Counted from the stretch's first letter, positions 51,800 through 64,000 are shown. The stretch: DNA of 64,000 nucleotides from Strigamia acuminata (GCA_949358305.1 OX442314.1:60831369-60895368); one strand, 5' to 3'. The notes: a model not told the origin generated them from the letters alone. Numbers and translations: made by a program.

Positions 51800-54700
51800 T
51801 TTTATGAGATTTTGTGAGATTTTGTCAGATTTTGTCAGATTTTGTCAGATTTTGTCAGATTTTGTTGGCTTTTGTTGGCTTTTGTTGGCTTCTGTTGGCT
51901 TTTGTTGGCTGTTGTTGGCTTTTGTTGGCTTCTGTTGGCTTTTGTTGGCTTTTGTTGGCTTTTGTTGGCAAATGTTGGCAAATGTTGGCAAATGATGGCA
52001 AATATTGGCTTTTGTCGGCTTTTGTCAGATTTTGTCAGATTTTGTCAGATTTTTTTTTGTCAGATTTTGTCGGATTTTGTCGGATTTTGTCGGATTTTGT
52101 CGGATTTTGTCGGATTTTGTCAGATTTTGTCAGATTTTGTCAGATTTTGTCAGATTTTGTTAGATTTTGTCAAATTTTGTCAGATTTTGTTAGATTTTGT
52201 GAGATTTTGTTGGCTTTTGTTAGCTTTTGTTGGCTTTTGTTGGCTTTTGTTGGCTTTTGTTGACTTTTGTTGGCAAATGTTGGCAAATGTTGGCTTTTGT
52301 CGGCTTTTGTCAGATTTTGTCAGATTTTGTCAGATTTTCTTTTGTCAGATTTTGTCAGATTTTGTCGGATTTTGTCGGATTTTGTTGGATTTTGTTGGAT
52401 TTTGTTGGATTTTGTTGGATTTTGTTGGATTTTGTTGGATTTTGTTGGATTTTGTTGGATTTTCTTTTGTGGAGATTTTATGAGATTTTGTGAGATTTTG
52501 TCAGATTTTGTGAGATTTTGTCAGATTTTGTTGGCTTTTGTTGGCTTTTGTTGGCTTCTGTTGGCTTTTGTTGGCTGTTGTTGGCTTTTGTTGGCTTCTG
52601 TTGGCTTTTGTTGGCTTTTGTTGGCTTTTGTTGGCAAACGTTGGCAAATGATGGCAAATATTGGCTTTTGTCGGCTTTTGTCAGATTTTGTCAGATTTTG
52701 TTAGATTTTGTCAAATTTTGTCAGATTTTGTTAGATTTTGTGAGATTTTGTTGGCTTTTGTTAGCTTTTGTTGGCTTTTGTTGGCTTTTGTTGGCTTTTG
52801 TTGGCTTTTGTTGGCTTTTGTTGACTTTTGTTGGCAAATGTTGGCAAATGTTGGCTTTTGTAGGCTTTTGTTGGCTTTTGTTGGCTTTTGTTGGCTTTTG
52901 TTGGCTTTTGTTGGCTTTTGTTGGCAAATGTTGGCTTTTGTTGACTTTTGTTGGCAAATGTTGGCAAATGTTGGCTTTTGTCGGCTTTTGTCAGATTTTG
53001 TCAGATTTTCTGTTGTCAGATTTTGTCAGATTTTGTCGGATTTTGTCGGATTTTGTTGGATTTTGTTGGATTTTGTTGGATTTTGTTGGATTTTGTTGGA
53101 TTTTGTTGGATTTTGTTGGATTTTGTTGGATTTTGTTGGATTTTCTTTTGTGGAGATTTTATGAGATTTTGTGAGATTTTGTGAGATTTTGTGAGATTTT
53201 GTCAGATTTTGTGAGATTTTGTCAGATTTTGTTGGCTTTTGTTGGCTTTTGTTGACTTCTGTTGGCTTTTGTTGGCAGTTGTTGGCTTTTGTTGGCTTCT
53301 GTTGGCTTTTGTTGGCTTTTGTTGGCTTTTGTTGGCAAATGTTGGCAAATGATGGCAAATATTGGCTTTTGTCGGCTTTTGTCAGATTTTGTCAGATTTT
53401 GTCAGATTTTGTCAGATTTTTTTTTGTCAGATTTTGTCGGATTTTGTCGGATTTTGTCGGATTTTGTCGGATTTTGTCAGATTTTGTCAGATTTTGTCAG
53501 ATTTTGTTAGATTTTGTCAAATTTTGTCAGATTTTGTTAGATTTTGTGAGATTTTGTTGGCTTTTGTTAGCTTTTGTTGGCTTTTGTTGACTTTTGTTGG
53601 CAAATGTTGGCAAATGTTGGCTTTTGTTGGCTTTTGTTGGCTTTTGTTGGCTTTTGTTGGCTTTTGTTGGCTTTTGTTGGCAAATGTTGGCTTTTGTTGG
53701 CAAATGTTGGCTTTTGTTGACTTTTGTTGGCAAATGTTGGCAAATGTTGGCAAATGTTGGCTTTTGTCGGATTTTGTCGGATTTTGTCGGATTTTGTCAG
53801 ATTTTGTCAGATTTTGTCAGATTTTGTCAGATTTTGTCAGATTTTGTTGGCTTTTGTCAGCTTTTGTTGGCTTTTGTTGGCTTTTGTTGGCTTCTTTTAG
53901 CTTTTGTTGGCTTTTGTTGGCTTTTGTTGGCTTTTGTTGACTTTTGTTGGCAAATGTTGGCAAATGTTGGCTTTTGTAGGCTTTTGTTGGCAAATGTTGG
54001 CAAATGTTGGCAAATGTTAGCTTTTGTAGGCTTTTGTTGGCTTTTGTTGGCTTTTGTTGGCTTTTGTTGACTTTTGTTGACTTTTGTCAGATTTTGTCGG
54101 ATTTTGTCGGATTTTGTCGGATTTTGTTGGATTTTGTTGGATTTTGTTAGCTTTTGTTGGCTTTTGTTGGCTTTTGTTGGCTTTTGTTGGCTTCCTTTGG
54201 CTTTTGTTGGCTTTTGTTGGCTTTTGTTGGCTTTTGTTGGCTTTTGTTGACTTTTGTTGGCAAATGTTGGCAAATGTTAGCAAATGTTGGCAAATGTTGG
54301 CAAATGTTGGCAAATGTTGGCTTTTGTAGGCTTTTGTTGGCTTTTGTTGGCTTTTGTTGGCTTTTGTTAGCTTTTGTTGGCTTTTGTTGGCTTTTGTTGG
54401 CTTTTATTGGCTTTTGTTGACTTTTGTTGGCAAATGTTGACAAATGTTGGCAAATGTTGGCTTTTGTAGGCTTTTGTTGGCTTTTGTTGGCTTTTGTTGG
54501 CTTTTGTTGGCTTTTGTTGGTTTTTGTTGAATTTTGTTGGCAAATGTTGACACATGTTGGGTTTTTTGGCTTTTGTCAGATTTTGTCAGATTTTGTCAGA
54601 TTTTCTTTTGTCAGATTTTGTCAGATTTTGTCAGATTTTGTCAGATTTTGTTAGATTTTGTCAGATTTTGGTTGCTTTTGTTAGCTTTTGTTGGCTTTTG

Positions 54701-56414
54701 TTGGCTTTTGTTGGCTTCTGTTGGCTTTTGTTGGCTTTTATTGACTTCTGTTGGCTTTTGTTGGCTTTTGTTGGCTTTTGTTGGCTTTTGTTGGCTTTTG
54801 TTGGCTTTTGTTGGCAAATGTTGGCTTTTGTTGGCTTTTGTTGGCAAATGTTGGCTTTTGTTGACTTTTGTTGGCAAATGTTGGCAAATGTTGGCAAATG
54901 TTGGCAAATGTTGGCTTTTGTAGGCTTTTGTTGGCAAATGTTGGCAAATGTTGGCAAATGTTAGCTTTTGTAGGCTTTTGTTGGCTTTTGTTGGCTTTTG
55001 TTGACTTTTGTTGGCAAATGTTGACAAATGTTGGCAAATGTTAGCTTTTGTAGGCTTTTGTTGGCTTTTGTTGACTTTTGTTGGCAAATGTTGACAAATG
55101 TTGACAAATGTTGGCAAATGTTGGCTTTTGTAGGCTTTTGTTGGCTTTTGTTGGCTTTTGTTGGCTTTTGTTGGCTTTTGTTGGCTTTTGTTGGCTTTTG
55201 TTGGCTTTTGTTGGCTTTTGTTGGCTTTTGTTGGCTTTTGTTGGCTTTTGTTGGCTTCTGTTGGCTTTTGTTGGCTTTTGTTGGCTTTTGTTGGTTTTTG
55301 TTGGCAAATGTTGGCAAATGTTGGCAAATGTTAGCTTCTGTTGGCTTTTGTTGGTTTTTGTTGGCTTTTGTTGGCTTTTGTTGGCTTTTGTTGACTTTTG
55401 TTGGCAAATGTTGACAAATGTTGACAAATGTTGGCTTTTATAGGCTTTTGTTGGCAAATGTTGGCTTTTGTTGACTTTTGTTGGCAAATGTTGGCAAATG
55501 TTGGCAAATGTTGGCTTTTGTCGGCTTTTGTCAGATTTTGTCAGATTTTGTCAGATTTTCTTTTGTCAGATTTTGTCAGATTTTGTCGGATTTTGTGAGA
55601 TTTTGTCGGATTTTGTCGGATTTTGTTGGATTTTGTTGGATTTTGTCGGATTTTGTCAGATTTTGTCAGATTTTGTCAGATTTTGTCAGATTTTGTTGGC
55701 TTTTGTTGGCTTTTGTTGGCTTCTGTTGGCTGTTGTTGGCTTTTGTTGGCTGTTGTTGGCTTTTGTTGGCTTCTGTTGGCTTTTGTTGGCTTTTGTTGGC
55801 TTTTGTTGGCAAATGTTGGCAAATGTTGGCAAATGATGGCAAATATTGGCTTTTGTCGGCTTTTGTCAGATTTTGTCAGATTTTGTCAGATTTTTTTTTG
55901 TCAGATTTTGTCGGATTTTGTCGGATTTTGTCGGATTTTGTCGGATTTTGTCGGATTTTGTCAGATTTTGTCAGATTTTGTCAGATTTTGTTAGATTTTG
56001 TCAAATTTTTGGATGATTTTTATAGATTTTGTGAGATTTTGTTGGCTTTTGTTGGCTTTTGTTGGCTTTTGTTGGCTTTTGTTGGCTTTTGTTGGCTTTT
56101 GTTGGCTTTTGTTGGCTTCTGTTGGCTTTTGTTGGCAAATGTTGGCAAATGTTGGCTTTTGTTGGCTTTTGTCAGATTTTGTCAGATTTTCTTTTGTCAG
56201 ATTTTGTCAGATTTTGTCGGATTTTGTCGGATTTTGTCGGATTTTGTTGGATTTTGTCGGATTTTCTTTTGTGAGATTTTGTCAGATTTTGTCAGATTTT
56301 GCCAGATTTTGTTGGCTTTTGTTGGCTTTTGTTGGCTTCTGTTGGCTTTTGTTGGCTTTTGTTGGCTTCTGTTGGCTTTTGTTGGCTTTTGTTGGCTTTT
56401 GTTGGCTTTTTATT
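51800..56414. repeat. 10-bp GGCTTTTGTT satellite with higher-order structure
   Basis: Tandem 10-bp units in ordered blocks: GGCTTTTGTT, GGCAAATGTT, GGCTTTTGTC, AGATTTTGTC, a TTCTTTTGTC slip, GGATTTTGTC, GGATTTTGTT. The phrase GGAGATTTTATGAGATTTTG marks higher-order units starting near 51800, 52476 and 53157 (about 680 bp each). Later parts are more scrambled. Because the units contain no stop codons on the plus strand, long frames of LLAFVGFCW-type peptide appear in all three phases. These are not genes. Confidence 0.95.
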
Positions 56415-57475
56415 ATGTCTACTAATCAGACATATTAAACTTGTGGATTTGTGTTGGAATGTGCATTCCAAAGAGACCAAAATAAGAGACGTCTGCTTTG
56501 TTTTACGTACGACCGTCGTCTGCTTTTATTTTAATAACAATGAAGTAATTTTGTACAATGGTTGTTAAGGTGTTGCTATCACTAGGTAAACTAGTAATAG
56601 CGACATCTCTAGAGTATCACTAATGTAGTCAACATTCATTCAATTCAATTACAAACATAACATTCGCCCCCACTACATTAGTATCTCTGTTTCATCAAAA
56701 TTCGAAATATTTCCAACTCAAGTACTCAACTTATCTGTAACAATTTCACCGTTTGCAATTGCACAAACGGTGCATTATTAATTCTAACATCACTCAATAT
56801 TTACATTTACTTTTTCTATTTTTGTACATTTTATTTCAAATAAACTTCTTTGTCTTGACTGCTATTTCTTATTTAATTTCGCTTTTCCTGCTTTTCCTGC
56901 CAGCGCCTGAGTCCTCTGTTTCACCCTCGCTCTCCTTAAATCCAGGTGACTTCCAGACGCTTCTGGCTCAGTTCCCATCTGTGGTTCTTGAAATGATGTC
57001 TCTTGTTCTGTCTCATCTTGCTCTTCCTGATCTCTAGGGACAAAATACATCATTTCAGCCACTTTCAAACCTTTTTTTCCTCTGGTGATTTTTGGTGTCT
57101 GCATTTGTGATGTAGGCTGTACTTCTACTTCTTCTATCACTTCTTCGTCATGTTGATTTTCCATATATGTTCCTGGTTCCTTCCTGGCACCAGGTCGCAA
57201 CTCACGAATGGCACTCAGTGGGTGTACTTCCACAGTCATTCGTGGTGTCTGCGCCACTTCGGGCGTCTAGAACGCTTCCTCTACAGGAGACTCGGCCTGT
57301 TCATTTAGTCCGTTTCCCGGGTGTTTGGGAGTTTGTGGCGACGCCACACCAACCGCGCCGACCTCCTCCACGGGAACTATTTGGGCCTCGTCTCCATCTT
57401 CTCCCTCAAAGTCTATTATGTCTTGTGCGTCTTTATCGTCAATTTTCGTCTGTTCAGTTATCACCTCACCGCTCC
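56413..57475 (-). mobile_element. 3' fragment of a second gypsy element
   Basis: Minus strand: C-terminal Gag-Pol tail (57470-56862), 3' untranslated region, purine tract GTGGGGGCGAA (about 56663-56673), then an LTR of about 250 bp (56662 to about 56413) beginning TGTTATGTTTG and containing AATAAAA and CAGACGACG as in the other gypsy LTR. The 5' part is missing beyond about 57475. The LTR end runs into the 10-bp satellite. Related to, but clearly diverged from, the element at 43102-48724. Confidence 0.8.
56862..57470 (-). pseudogene. Gypsy Gag-Pol C-terminal tail
   Basis: Minus-strand residues from ITEQTKIDDKDAQDIIDFEG through SHLDLRRARVKQRTQALAGK align with the acidic tail of the full gypsy protein (HPLTPARELRPG versus HPLSAIRELRPG; KKGLRVAEMVY versus KKGLKVAEMMY; SHLDMRRARV versus SHLDLRRARV). 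One in-frame stop separates the two halves (EAF-stop-TPEV where the full copy has AFQTPE). Only the last 200 or so residues survive. Confidence 0.85.
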
Positions 57476-57997
57476 CCCTTGCGCGTAGATGATTTAAATT
57501 TAAAAAAAAATTACGAGTATAAATTATTTAAACTATCAGAGCAGATTTATAATCTGTGGGGCCCATTTCGCAATTTTTGTAGGACTCTATGCAGCGATCT
57601 GGCGCAAAATACCACCTGAAACAGGTGTGTGAAAGCGTAAATGAGTGCCGCACGTTGAATTCTCGTGCGGAGAAAATATGCGCACGGACACAAACTCTAC
57701 CCAAGTTTGGCACAAAACGAGGCGTTTGCACTTATAGAGACGTGCAAACGATGAATTAACACTCTAATAACGAAAATATATAGTTTAATAGACAAAATAC
57801 TTACGAAATGTTATCCATTTCATGGAAAATACACAGCAAGCACATTTTGAGCCATGTGAGGAAATTTTGGATTCAACACTAGTGAACTCTTGTGAGAAAC
57901 CCGGAAAAAGATTGAACATATATCAAATAGGAGATGCATGGTGCCTAATGTATTATGTACATTTGTTATCGCACCATGCATTCCCTTCACATTATGT
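57476..57997. other. Unclassified insert segment
   Basis: About 520 bp between the gypsy fragment and the satellite. No gene recognised. Contains an 11-bp inverted repeat (ATGCATGGTGC at 57934-57944, GCACCATGCAT at 57971-57981) just before the satellite resumes. Confidence 0.4.
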
Positions 57998-60900
57998 GCC
58001 AGATTTTGTCAGATTTTGTCAGATTTTGTCAGATTTTGTCGGCTTTTGTTGGCTTTTGTTGGCTTCAGTTGGCTTTTGTTGGCTTCTGTTGGCTTTTGTT
58101 GGCTTTTGTTGGCTTTTGTTGGCAAATGTTGGCAAATGTTGGCAAATGTTGGCTTTTGTTGGCTTTTGTCAGATTTTGTCAGATTTTCTTTTGTCAGATT
58201 TTGTCGGATTTTGTCGAATTTTGTCGGATTTTGTTGGATTTTGTTGGATTTTGTCGGATTTTCTTTTGTGAGATTTTGTTAGATTTTGTCAGATTTTGTC
58301 AGATTTTGTTAGATTTTGTCAGATTTTGTTAGATTTTGTCAGATTTTGTCAGATTTTGTTAGATTTTGTCAGATTTTGTTGGCTTTTGTTGACTTTTGTT
58401 GGCTTTTGTTGGCTTTTGTTGGCTTTTGTCAGATTTTGTCAGATTTTGTCAGATTTTGTCAGAATTTGTCGGATTTTGTCGGATTTTGTCAGATTTTGTT
58501 AGATTTTGTGGGATTTTGTTGGCTTTTGTCAGATTTTGTCAGATTTTCTTTTGTCAGATTTTGTAAGATTTTGTCGAATTTTGTCGGATTTTGTCGGATT
58601 TTGTCAGATTTTGTCAGATTTTGTTAGATTTTGTCAAATTTTGTCAGATTTTGTTAGCTTTTGTTGGCTTTTATTGGCTTTTGTTGGCTTCTGTTGGCTT
58701 TTGTTGGCTTTTGTTGGCTTTTGTTGACTTTTGTTGGCAAATGTTGGCAAATGTTGGCAAATGTTGGCAAATGTTGGCAAATGTTGGCAAATGTTGGCTT
58801 TTGTCGGCTTTTGTCAGATTTTGTCAGATTTTCTTTTGTCAGATTTTGTCAAATTTTGTCGGATTTTGTCGGATTTTGTTGGATTTTGTTAGATTTTGTC
58901 GGATTTTCTTTTGTAAGATTTTGTCAGATTTTGTCAGATTTTGTTAGATTTTGTCAGATTTTGTTAGATTTTGTGAGATTTTGTTGGCTTTTGTTAGCTT
59001 TTGTTGGCTTTTGTTGGCTTCTGTTGGCTTCTGTTGGCTTTTGTTGGCTTTTGTTGGCAAATGTTGGCAAATGTTGGCTTTTGTCGGCTTTTGTCAGATT
59101 TTATCAGATTTTCTTTTGTCGGATTTTGTCGGATTTTGTCGAATTTTGTCGGATTTTGTTGGATTTTGTCGGATTTTTCGGATTTTGTCAGATTTTGTTG
59201 GATTTTGTCCGATTTTCTTTTGTCAGATTTTGTCAGATTTTGTCAGATTTTGTCAGATTTTGTTGGCTTTTGTTGGCTTCAGTTGGCTTTTGTTGGCTTC
59301 TGTTGGCTTTTGTTGGCTTTTGTTGGCTTTTGTTGGCAAATGTTGGCAAATGTTGGCTTTTGTCGGCTTTTGTCAGATTTTGTCAGATTTTCTTTTGTCG
59401 GATTTTGTCGGATTTTGTCGAATTTTGTCGGATTTTGTCGGATTTTGTCGGATTTTGTTGGATTTTGTCGGATTTTCTTTTGTGAGATTTTGTGAGATTT
59501 TGTGAGATTTTGTCAGATTTTGTCAGATTTTGTTAGATTTTGTCAGATTTTGTTAGATTTTGTCAGATTTTGTTGGCTTTTGTTGACTTTTGTTGGCAAA
59601 TGTTGGCAAATGTTGGCTTTTGTTGGCTTTTGTTAGATTTTGTCAGATTTTGTCAGTTTTTCTTTTGTCAGATTTTGTAAGATTTTGTCAGATTTTCTTT
59701 TGTCAGATTTTGTAAGATTTTGTCGGATTTTGTCGGAATTTGTCGGATTTTGTCGGATTTTGTCAGATTTTGTTAGATTTTGTGGGATTTTGTTGGCTTT
59801 TGTTAGCTTTTGTTGGCTTTTGTTGGCTTTTGTTGGCTTTTGTTGGCTAATGTTGGCTTTTGTCGGCTTTTGTCAGATTTTGTCAGATTTTCTTTTGTCA
59901 GATTTTGTCAGATTTTCTTTTGTCAGATTTTGTCAGATTTTGTCGGACTTTGTCGGATTTTGTCGAATTTTGTTGGATTTTGTCGGATTTTGTCGGATTT
60001 TGTTAGATTTTGTTGGCTTTTGTTGGCTTCTGTTGGCTTTTGTTGGCTTTTGTTGGCTTCTGTTGGCTTTTGTTGGCTTCTGTTGGCTTTTGTTGACTTT
60101 TGTCAGATTTTGTCAGATTTTGTCAGGTTTTGTTAGATTTTGTCAGATTTTGTTAGATTTTGTCAGATTTTGTTGGCTTTTGTTGGTAAATGTTGGCTTT
60201 TGTTGGCTTTTGTTGGCTTTTGTTGGCTTTTGTTGACTTTTGTTGGCTTTTGTTGGCTTTTGTTGGCTTTTGTCAGATTTTGTCAGATTTTGTCAGATTT
60301 TCTTTTGTCAGATTTTGTAAGATTTTGTCGGATTTTGGCGGATTTTGTCGGATTTTGTCGGATTTTGTCAGATTTTGTCAGAGTTTGTCAGATTTTGTTA
60401 GATTTTGTCAAATTTTGTCAGATTTTGTTAGATTTTGTGAGATTTTGTCGGATTTTGTCGGATTTTGTCGGATTTTGTCAGATTTTGTCAGATTTTGTTG
60501 GCTTTTGTTGGCTTTTGTTGGCTTCTGTTGGCTTTTGTTGGCTTCTGTTGGCTATTGTTGGCTTTTGTTGGCTTTTGTTGGCAAATGTTGGCAAATGTTG
60601 GCAAATGTTGGCTTTTGTCGGCTTTTGTCAGATTTTGTCAGATTTTCTTTTGTCAGATTTTGTCGGATTTTGTCGGATTTTGTTGGATTTTGTTGGATTT
60701 TGTCAGATTTTGTCAGATTTTGTTAGATTTTGTCAAATTTTGTCAGATTTTGTTGGCTTTTGTTGACTTTTGTTGGCAAATGTTGGCTTTTGTTGGCTTT
60801 TGTTGGCTTTTGTCAGATTTTGTCAGATTTTCTTTTGTCAGATTTTGTAAGATTTTGTCGGATTTTGTCGGATTTTGTCAGATTTTGTTAGATTTTGTGG

Positions 60901-63292
60901 GATTTTGTTGGCTTTTGTCAGATTTTGTCAGATTTTGTCAGATTTTCTTTTGTCAGATTTTGTAAGATTTTGTCGAATTTTGTCGGATTTTGTCGGATTT
61001 TGTCAGATTTTGTCAGATTTTGTTAGATTTTGTCAAATTTTGTCAGATTTTGTTAGCTTTTGTTGGCTTTTGTTGGCTTTTGTTGGATTCTGTTGGCTTT
61101 TGTTGGCTTCTGTTGGCTTTTGTTGGCTTTTGTCAGATTTTCTTTTGTCAGATTTTGTGAGATTTTGTCAGATTTTGTCAGATTTTGTCAGATTTTGTTA
61201 GATTTTGTTAGATTTTGTCAGATTTTGTTGGCTTTTGTTGGTAAATGTTGGCTTTTGTTGGCTTTTGTTGACTTTTGTTGGCAAATGTTGGCAAATGTTG
61301 GCTTTTGTTGACTTTTGTCAGATTTTGTCAGATTTTGTCAGATTTTGTTAGATTTTGTCAGATTTTGTTAGATTTTTTTAGATTTTGTCAGATTTTGTTG
61401 ACTTTTGTTGGCAAATGTTGGCAAATGTTGGCTTTTGTTGGCTTTGTTGGCTTTTGTTGGCTTTTGTTGGCTTTTGTTGGCTAATGTTGGCAAATGTTGG
61501 CAAATGTTGGCAAATGTTGGCTTTTGTTGGCTTTTGTTGGCTTTTGTCAGATTTTCTTTTGTTGGCTTTTGTTGGCTTTTGTCAGATTTTCTTTTGTGAG
61601 ATTTTGTGAGATTTTGTGAGATTTTGTCGGATTTTGTTGGATTTTGTCGGATTTTCTTTTGTCAGATTTTGTCAGATTTTCTTTTGTCAGATTTTGTCGG
61701 ATTTTGTCGGATTTTGTCGGATTTTGTTGGATTTTATCGGATTTTCTTTTGTGAGATTTTGTCAGATTTTGTCAGATTTTGTCAGATTTTGTTAGATTTT
61801 GTCAGATTTTGTTGGCTTTTGTTGACTTTTGTTGGCAAATGTTGGCTTTTGTTGGCTTTTGTTGGCTTTTGTCAGATTTTGTCAGATTTTCTTTTGTCAG
61901 ATTTTCTTTGGTCAGATTTTGTCAGATTTTCTTTTGTCAGATTTTGTCAGATTTTGTTAGATTTTGTCAGATTTTGTTGGCTTTTGTTGGCTTCTGTTGG
62001 CTTGTTGGATTTTGTTGGCTTTTGTTGGCTTTTGTTGGCTTTTGTTGGCTTTTGTTGGCTTTTGTTGGCAAATGTTGGCTTTTGTTGGCTTTTGTTGGCT
62101 TTTGTTGGCTTTTGCTGGCTTTTGCTGGCTTTTGTTGGCTTCTGTTGGCTTCTGTTGGCTTTTGTTGGCTTTTGTCGGATTTTGTCGGATTTTGTTGGAT
62201 TTTGTCGGATTTTGTCAGATTTTGTCGAATTTTGTTAGATTTTGTTAGATTTTGTCAGATTTTGTCAGATTTTGTTAGATTTTGTCAGATTTTGTCGGCT
62301 TTTGTTGGCTTCTGTTGGCTTTTGTTGGCTTCTGTTGGCATTTGTTGGCTTTTGCTGGCTTTTGTTGGCTTCTGTTCGCTTTTGTTGGCTTCTGTTGGCT
62401 TGTTGGCTTTTGTTGGCTTTTGTTGGCAAATGTTGGCTTTTGTTGGCTTTTGTTGGCTTTTGTTGGCTTTTGTTGGCTTTTGTTGGCTTTTGTTGTGCTT
62501 TTGCTGGCTTTTACTGGCTTTTGTTGGCTTCTGTTGGCTTTTGTTGGCTTTTGTTGGCTTTTGTCAGATTTTGTCGGATTTTGTTGGATTTTGTCGGATT
62601 TTGTCAGATTTTGTCAGATTTTGTCAGATTTTGTTAGATTTTGTCAGATTTTGTCAGATTTTGTTGGATTTTGTCAGATTTTGTTGGCTTCTGTTGGCTT
62701 TTGTTGGCTTCTGTTGGCTTTTGTTGGCTTTTGTTGGCTTTTGTTGGCTTTTGTTAGCTTTTGCTGGCTTTTGTTGGCTTCTGTTGGCTTTTGTTGGCTT
62801 TTGTTGGCTTTTGTTGGCTTTTGTTGGCTTTTGTTGGCTTTTGTTGGCAAATGTTGGCTTTTGTTGGCTTTTGTTGGCTTTTGTCGGATTTTTTTTTGTC
62901 AGATTTTGTCAGATTTTCTTTTGTCAGATTTTGTCGGATTTTGTCGAATTTTGTCGGATTTTGTCGGATTTTGTTGGATTTTGTCGGATTTTCTTTTGTG
63001 AGATTTTGTCAGATTTTGTCAGATTTTGTCAGATTTTGTTAGATTTTGTCAGATTTTGTTGGCTTTTGTTGACTTTTGTTGGCAAATGTTGGCTTTTGTT
63101 GGCTTTGTTGGCTTTTGTCAGATTTTGTCAGATTTTCTTTTGTCAGATTTTCTTTTGTCAGATTTTGTCAGATTTTCTTTTGTCAGATTTTGTCAGATTT
63201 TGTCGGATTTTGTTGGATTTTGTCGAATTTTGTTGGATTTTGTCGGATTTTGTCAGATTTTGTCAGATTTTGTTAGATTTTGTTAGATTTTG
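57998..63292. repeat. 10-bp satellite, right array
   Basis: Same 10-bp family as 51800-56414 but with more AGATTTTGTT/C and fewer long GGCTTTTGTT runs. The phrase GGATTTTCTTTTGTGAGATTTTG recurs as a block marker (58258, 58908, 59470, 61590, 61741, 62990), at irregular spacing. The right edge cuts into the copia RNase H coding sequence. Confidence 0.95.
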
Positions 63293-64000
63293 CAGTTCGC
63301 CCAGTCTGCGTCTGCAAATGCTGTCAACAATCCTTTCTTGTTGCTGAACACCAGTCCAAAAGATTTGGTGCCTGCCAGATATCTCAAAATCCGTTTGGCC
63401 ATTTGCCAGTGGTTTGCTTTTGGCTTGCTGTTGAATTGAGCCAACACGTTCACGGCATGTGAGATATCTGGTCTCGTACTGTTGGCCAGGTAAGACAAAC
63501 AACCGATCACTTCTCTGTAAGGCTCGATCGTTAAATCTTCAAATTCTTTTGGTTCCGTCTTCTCGTTGTCGAAACAGGTCACCATCGGTGTTGCTATCGG
63601 TTTGGAGTCTGCCATGTTGAATCTTTTCAAAACCTTTTCAGTATATTTTTCTTGTGTTAAAAACATATTTCCACTTTTGTCTTGTCCGAATTCGATTCCC
63701 AACATATACTTCAAACGACCAAGTTCCTTGATGTCAAAACACTTGCGAAGTTTCTTTTTAATCTCTCGACACATGTTGTCCGACTGTCCGGCTATAATCA
63801 TGTCGTCGACGTAAACCCCGATGATCCCATATTCATTTCCTATTTGGATCCAATAGACACATGCATTTGATAGACAACGTTTAAAACCCTGTTTCTCCAA
63901 TTCCTCGTCCAACTTGTCGTTCCATGCGCGACCAGATTGTTTTAATCCGTATAACGACTTAATTAGTCGACAAACTTTGTTTTTCAGGTTTTTAAAGTTT
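63293..64000 (-). pseudogene. pol: Copia reverse transcriptase/RNase H fragment
   Basis: Minus strand from the window edge: VCRLIKSLYGLKQSGRAWND, then GVYVDDMIIAG (the YVDD catalytic box), FDIKELGRLKYMLGIEF, YREVIGCLSYLANSTRPDIS, and the start of RNase H, AFADADWANC, where the 10-bp satellite begins. No stop or frameshift in 235 residues. The protein is a different copia lineage from the one at 15366 (LKQSGRAWND versus LHQSGRQWNF). It may extend beyond the window. The RNase H second half and 3' LTR are absent here. Confidence 0.92.

Noticed and set aside
51795-63347. Long plus-strand frames of repeating LLAFVGFCW peptide, some over 500 aa
   Set aside because: They are open in all three phases because the 10-bp satellite lacks stop codons. 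The peptide simply follows the repeat, with no start context, domain or codon bias.

Overview
The window is eukaryotic repeat-rich DNA with no intact host gene that I can recognise. It is made of LTR retrotransposons inserted into each other, large minisatellite arrays, decayed host-gene fragments and one 200-base assembly gap. An invertebrate, probably an arthropod, is the best guess. The grounds are the retrotransposon types (Ty3/gypsy of the Mag/K02A2.6 kind and Ty1/copia), primer sites matching animal initiator tRNA-Met and tRNA-Gln, an intron-containing SRSF1-like fragment and a UAP56 (DEAD-box) pseudogene. Species cannot be named from the sequence.

Layout. 1-1135 is A/T-rich DNA with a short minisatellite. 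1136-1722 is a truncated Ty3/gypsy gag-protease pseudogene on the minus strand. 1748-8811 is two oppositely oriented arrays of a 41-bp palindrome-bearing satellite, enclosing a solo LTR (4103-5858, 4-bp target duplication) and four other short tandem arrays. 8812-38254 is a plus-strand LTR element that encodes only a 297-aa zinc-knuckle Gag-like protein (11110-12003). Its 5' LTR is missing. Its 3' LTR is split by a minus-strand array of a related gag-only element (13404-36998; four LTRs, three internal regions, a single TGTT target duplication). The first LTR of that array is itself split by a copia element (13772-21131) whose 3' LTR is rearranged.

38255-39308 is a 21-bp satellite, followed by an N gap (39309-39508). 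A 10-bp satellite with a roughly 680-bp higher-order period fills 39509-39881, 51800-56414 and 57998-63292. It is interrupted at 39882-51799 by an 11.9-kb element with imperfect terminal inverted repeats. That element carries a UAP56 helicase pseudogene, a UBZ4-finger fragment, SRSF1-like exon fragments with an intron, unrecognised gene-like sequence and a full-length young gypsy element (43102-48724, equal-length LTRs, 5-bp target duplication, one 1,529-aa Gag-Pol frame). A second interruption (56415-57997) holds the 3' end of another gypsy copy. The window ends in a truncated copia reverse transcriptase on the minus strand.

How the parts relate. The gypsy and copia elements look coding-competent and could supply reverse transcriptase and integrase. 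The gag-only elements have LTRs, a primer-binding site and a polypurine tract but no pol, so they must depend on enzymes supplied from elsewhere. The terminal-inverted-repeat element looks like a gene-fragment-capturing (Pack-type) DNA transposon. Nesting gives relative ages: gag-only host element, then minus-strand gag-only element and its tandem amplification, then copia; and separately 10-bp satellite, then the TIR element, then gypsy.
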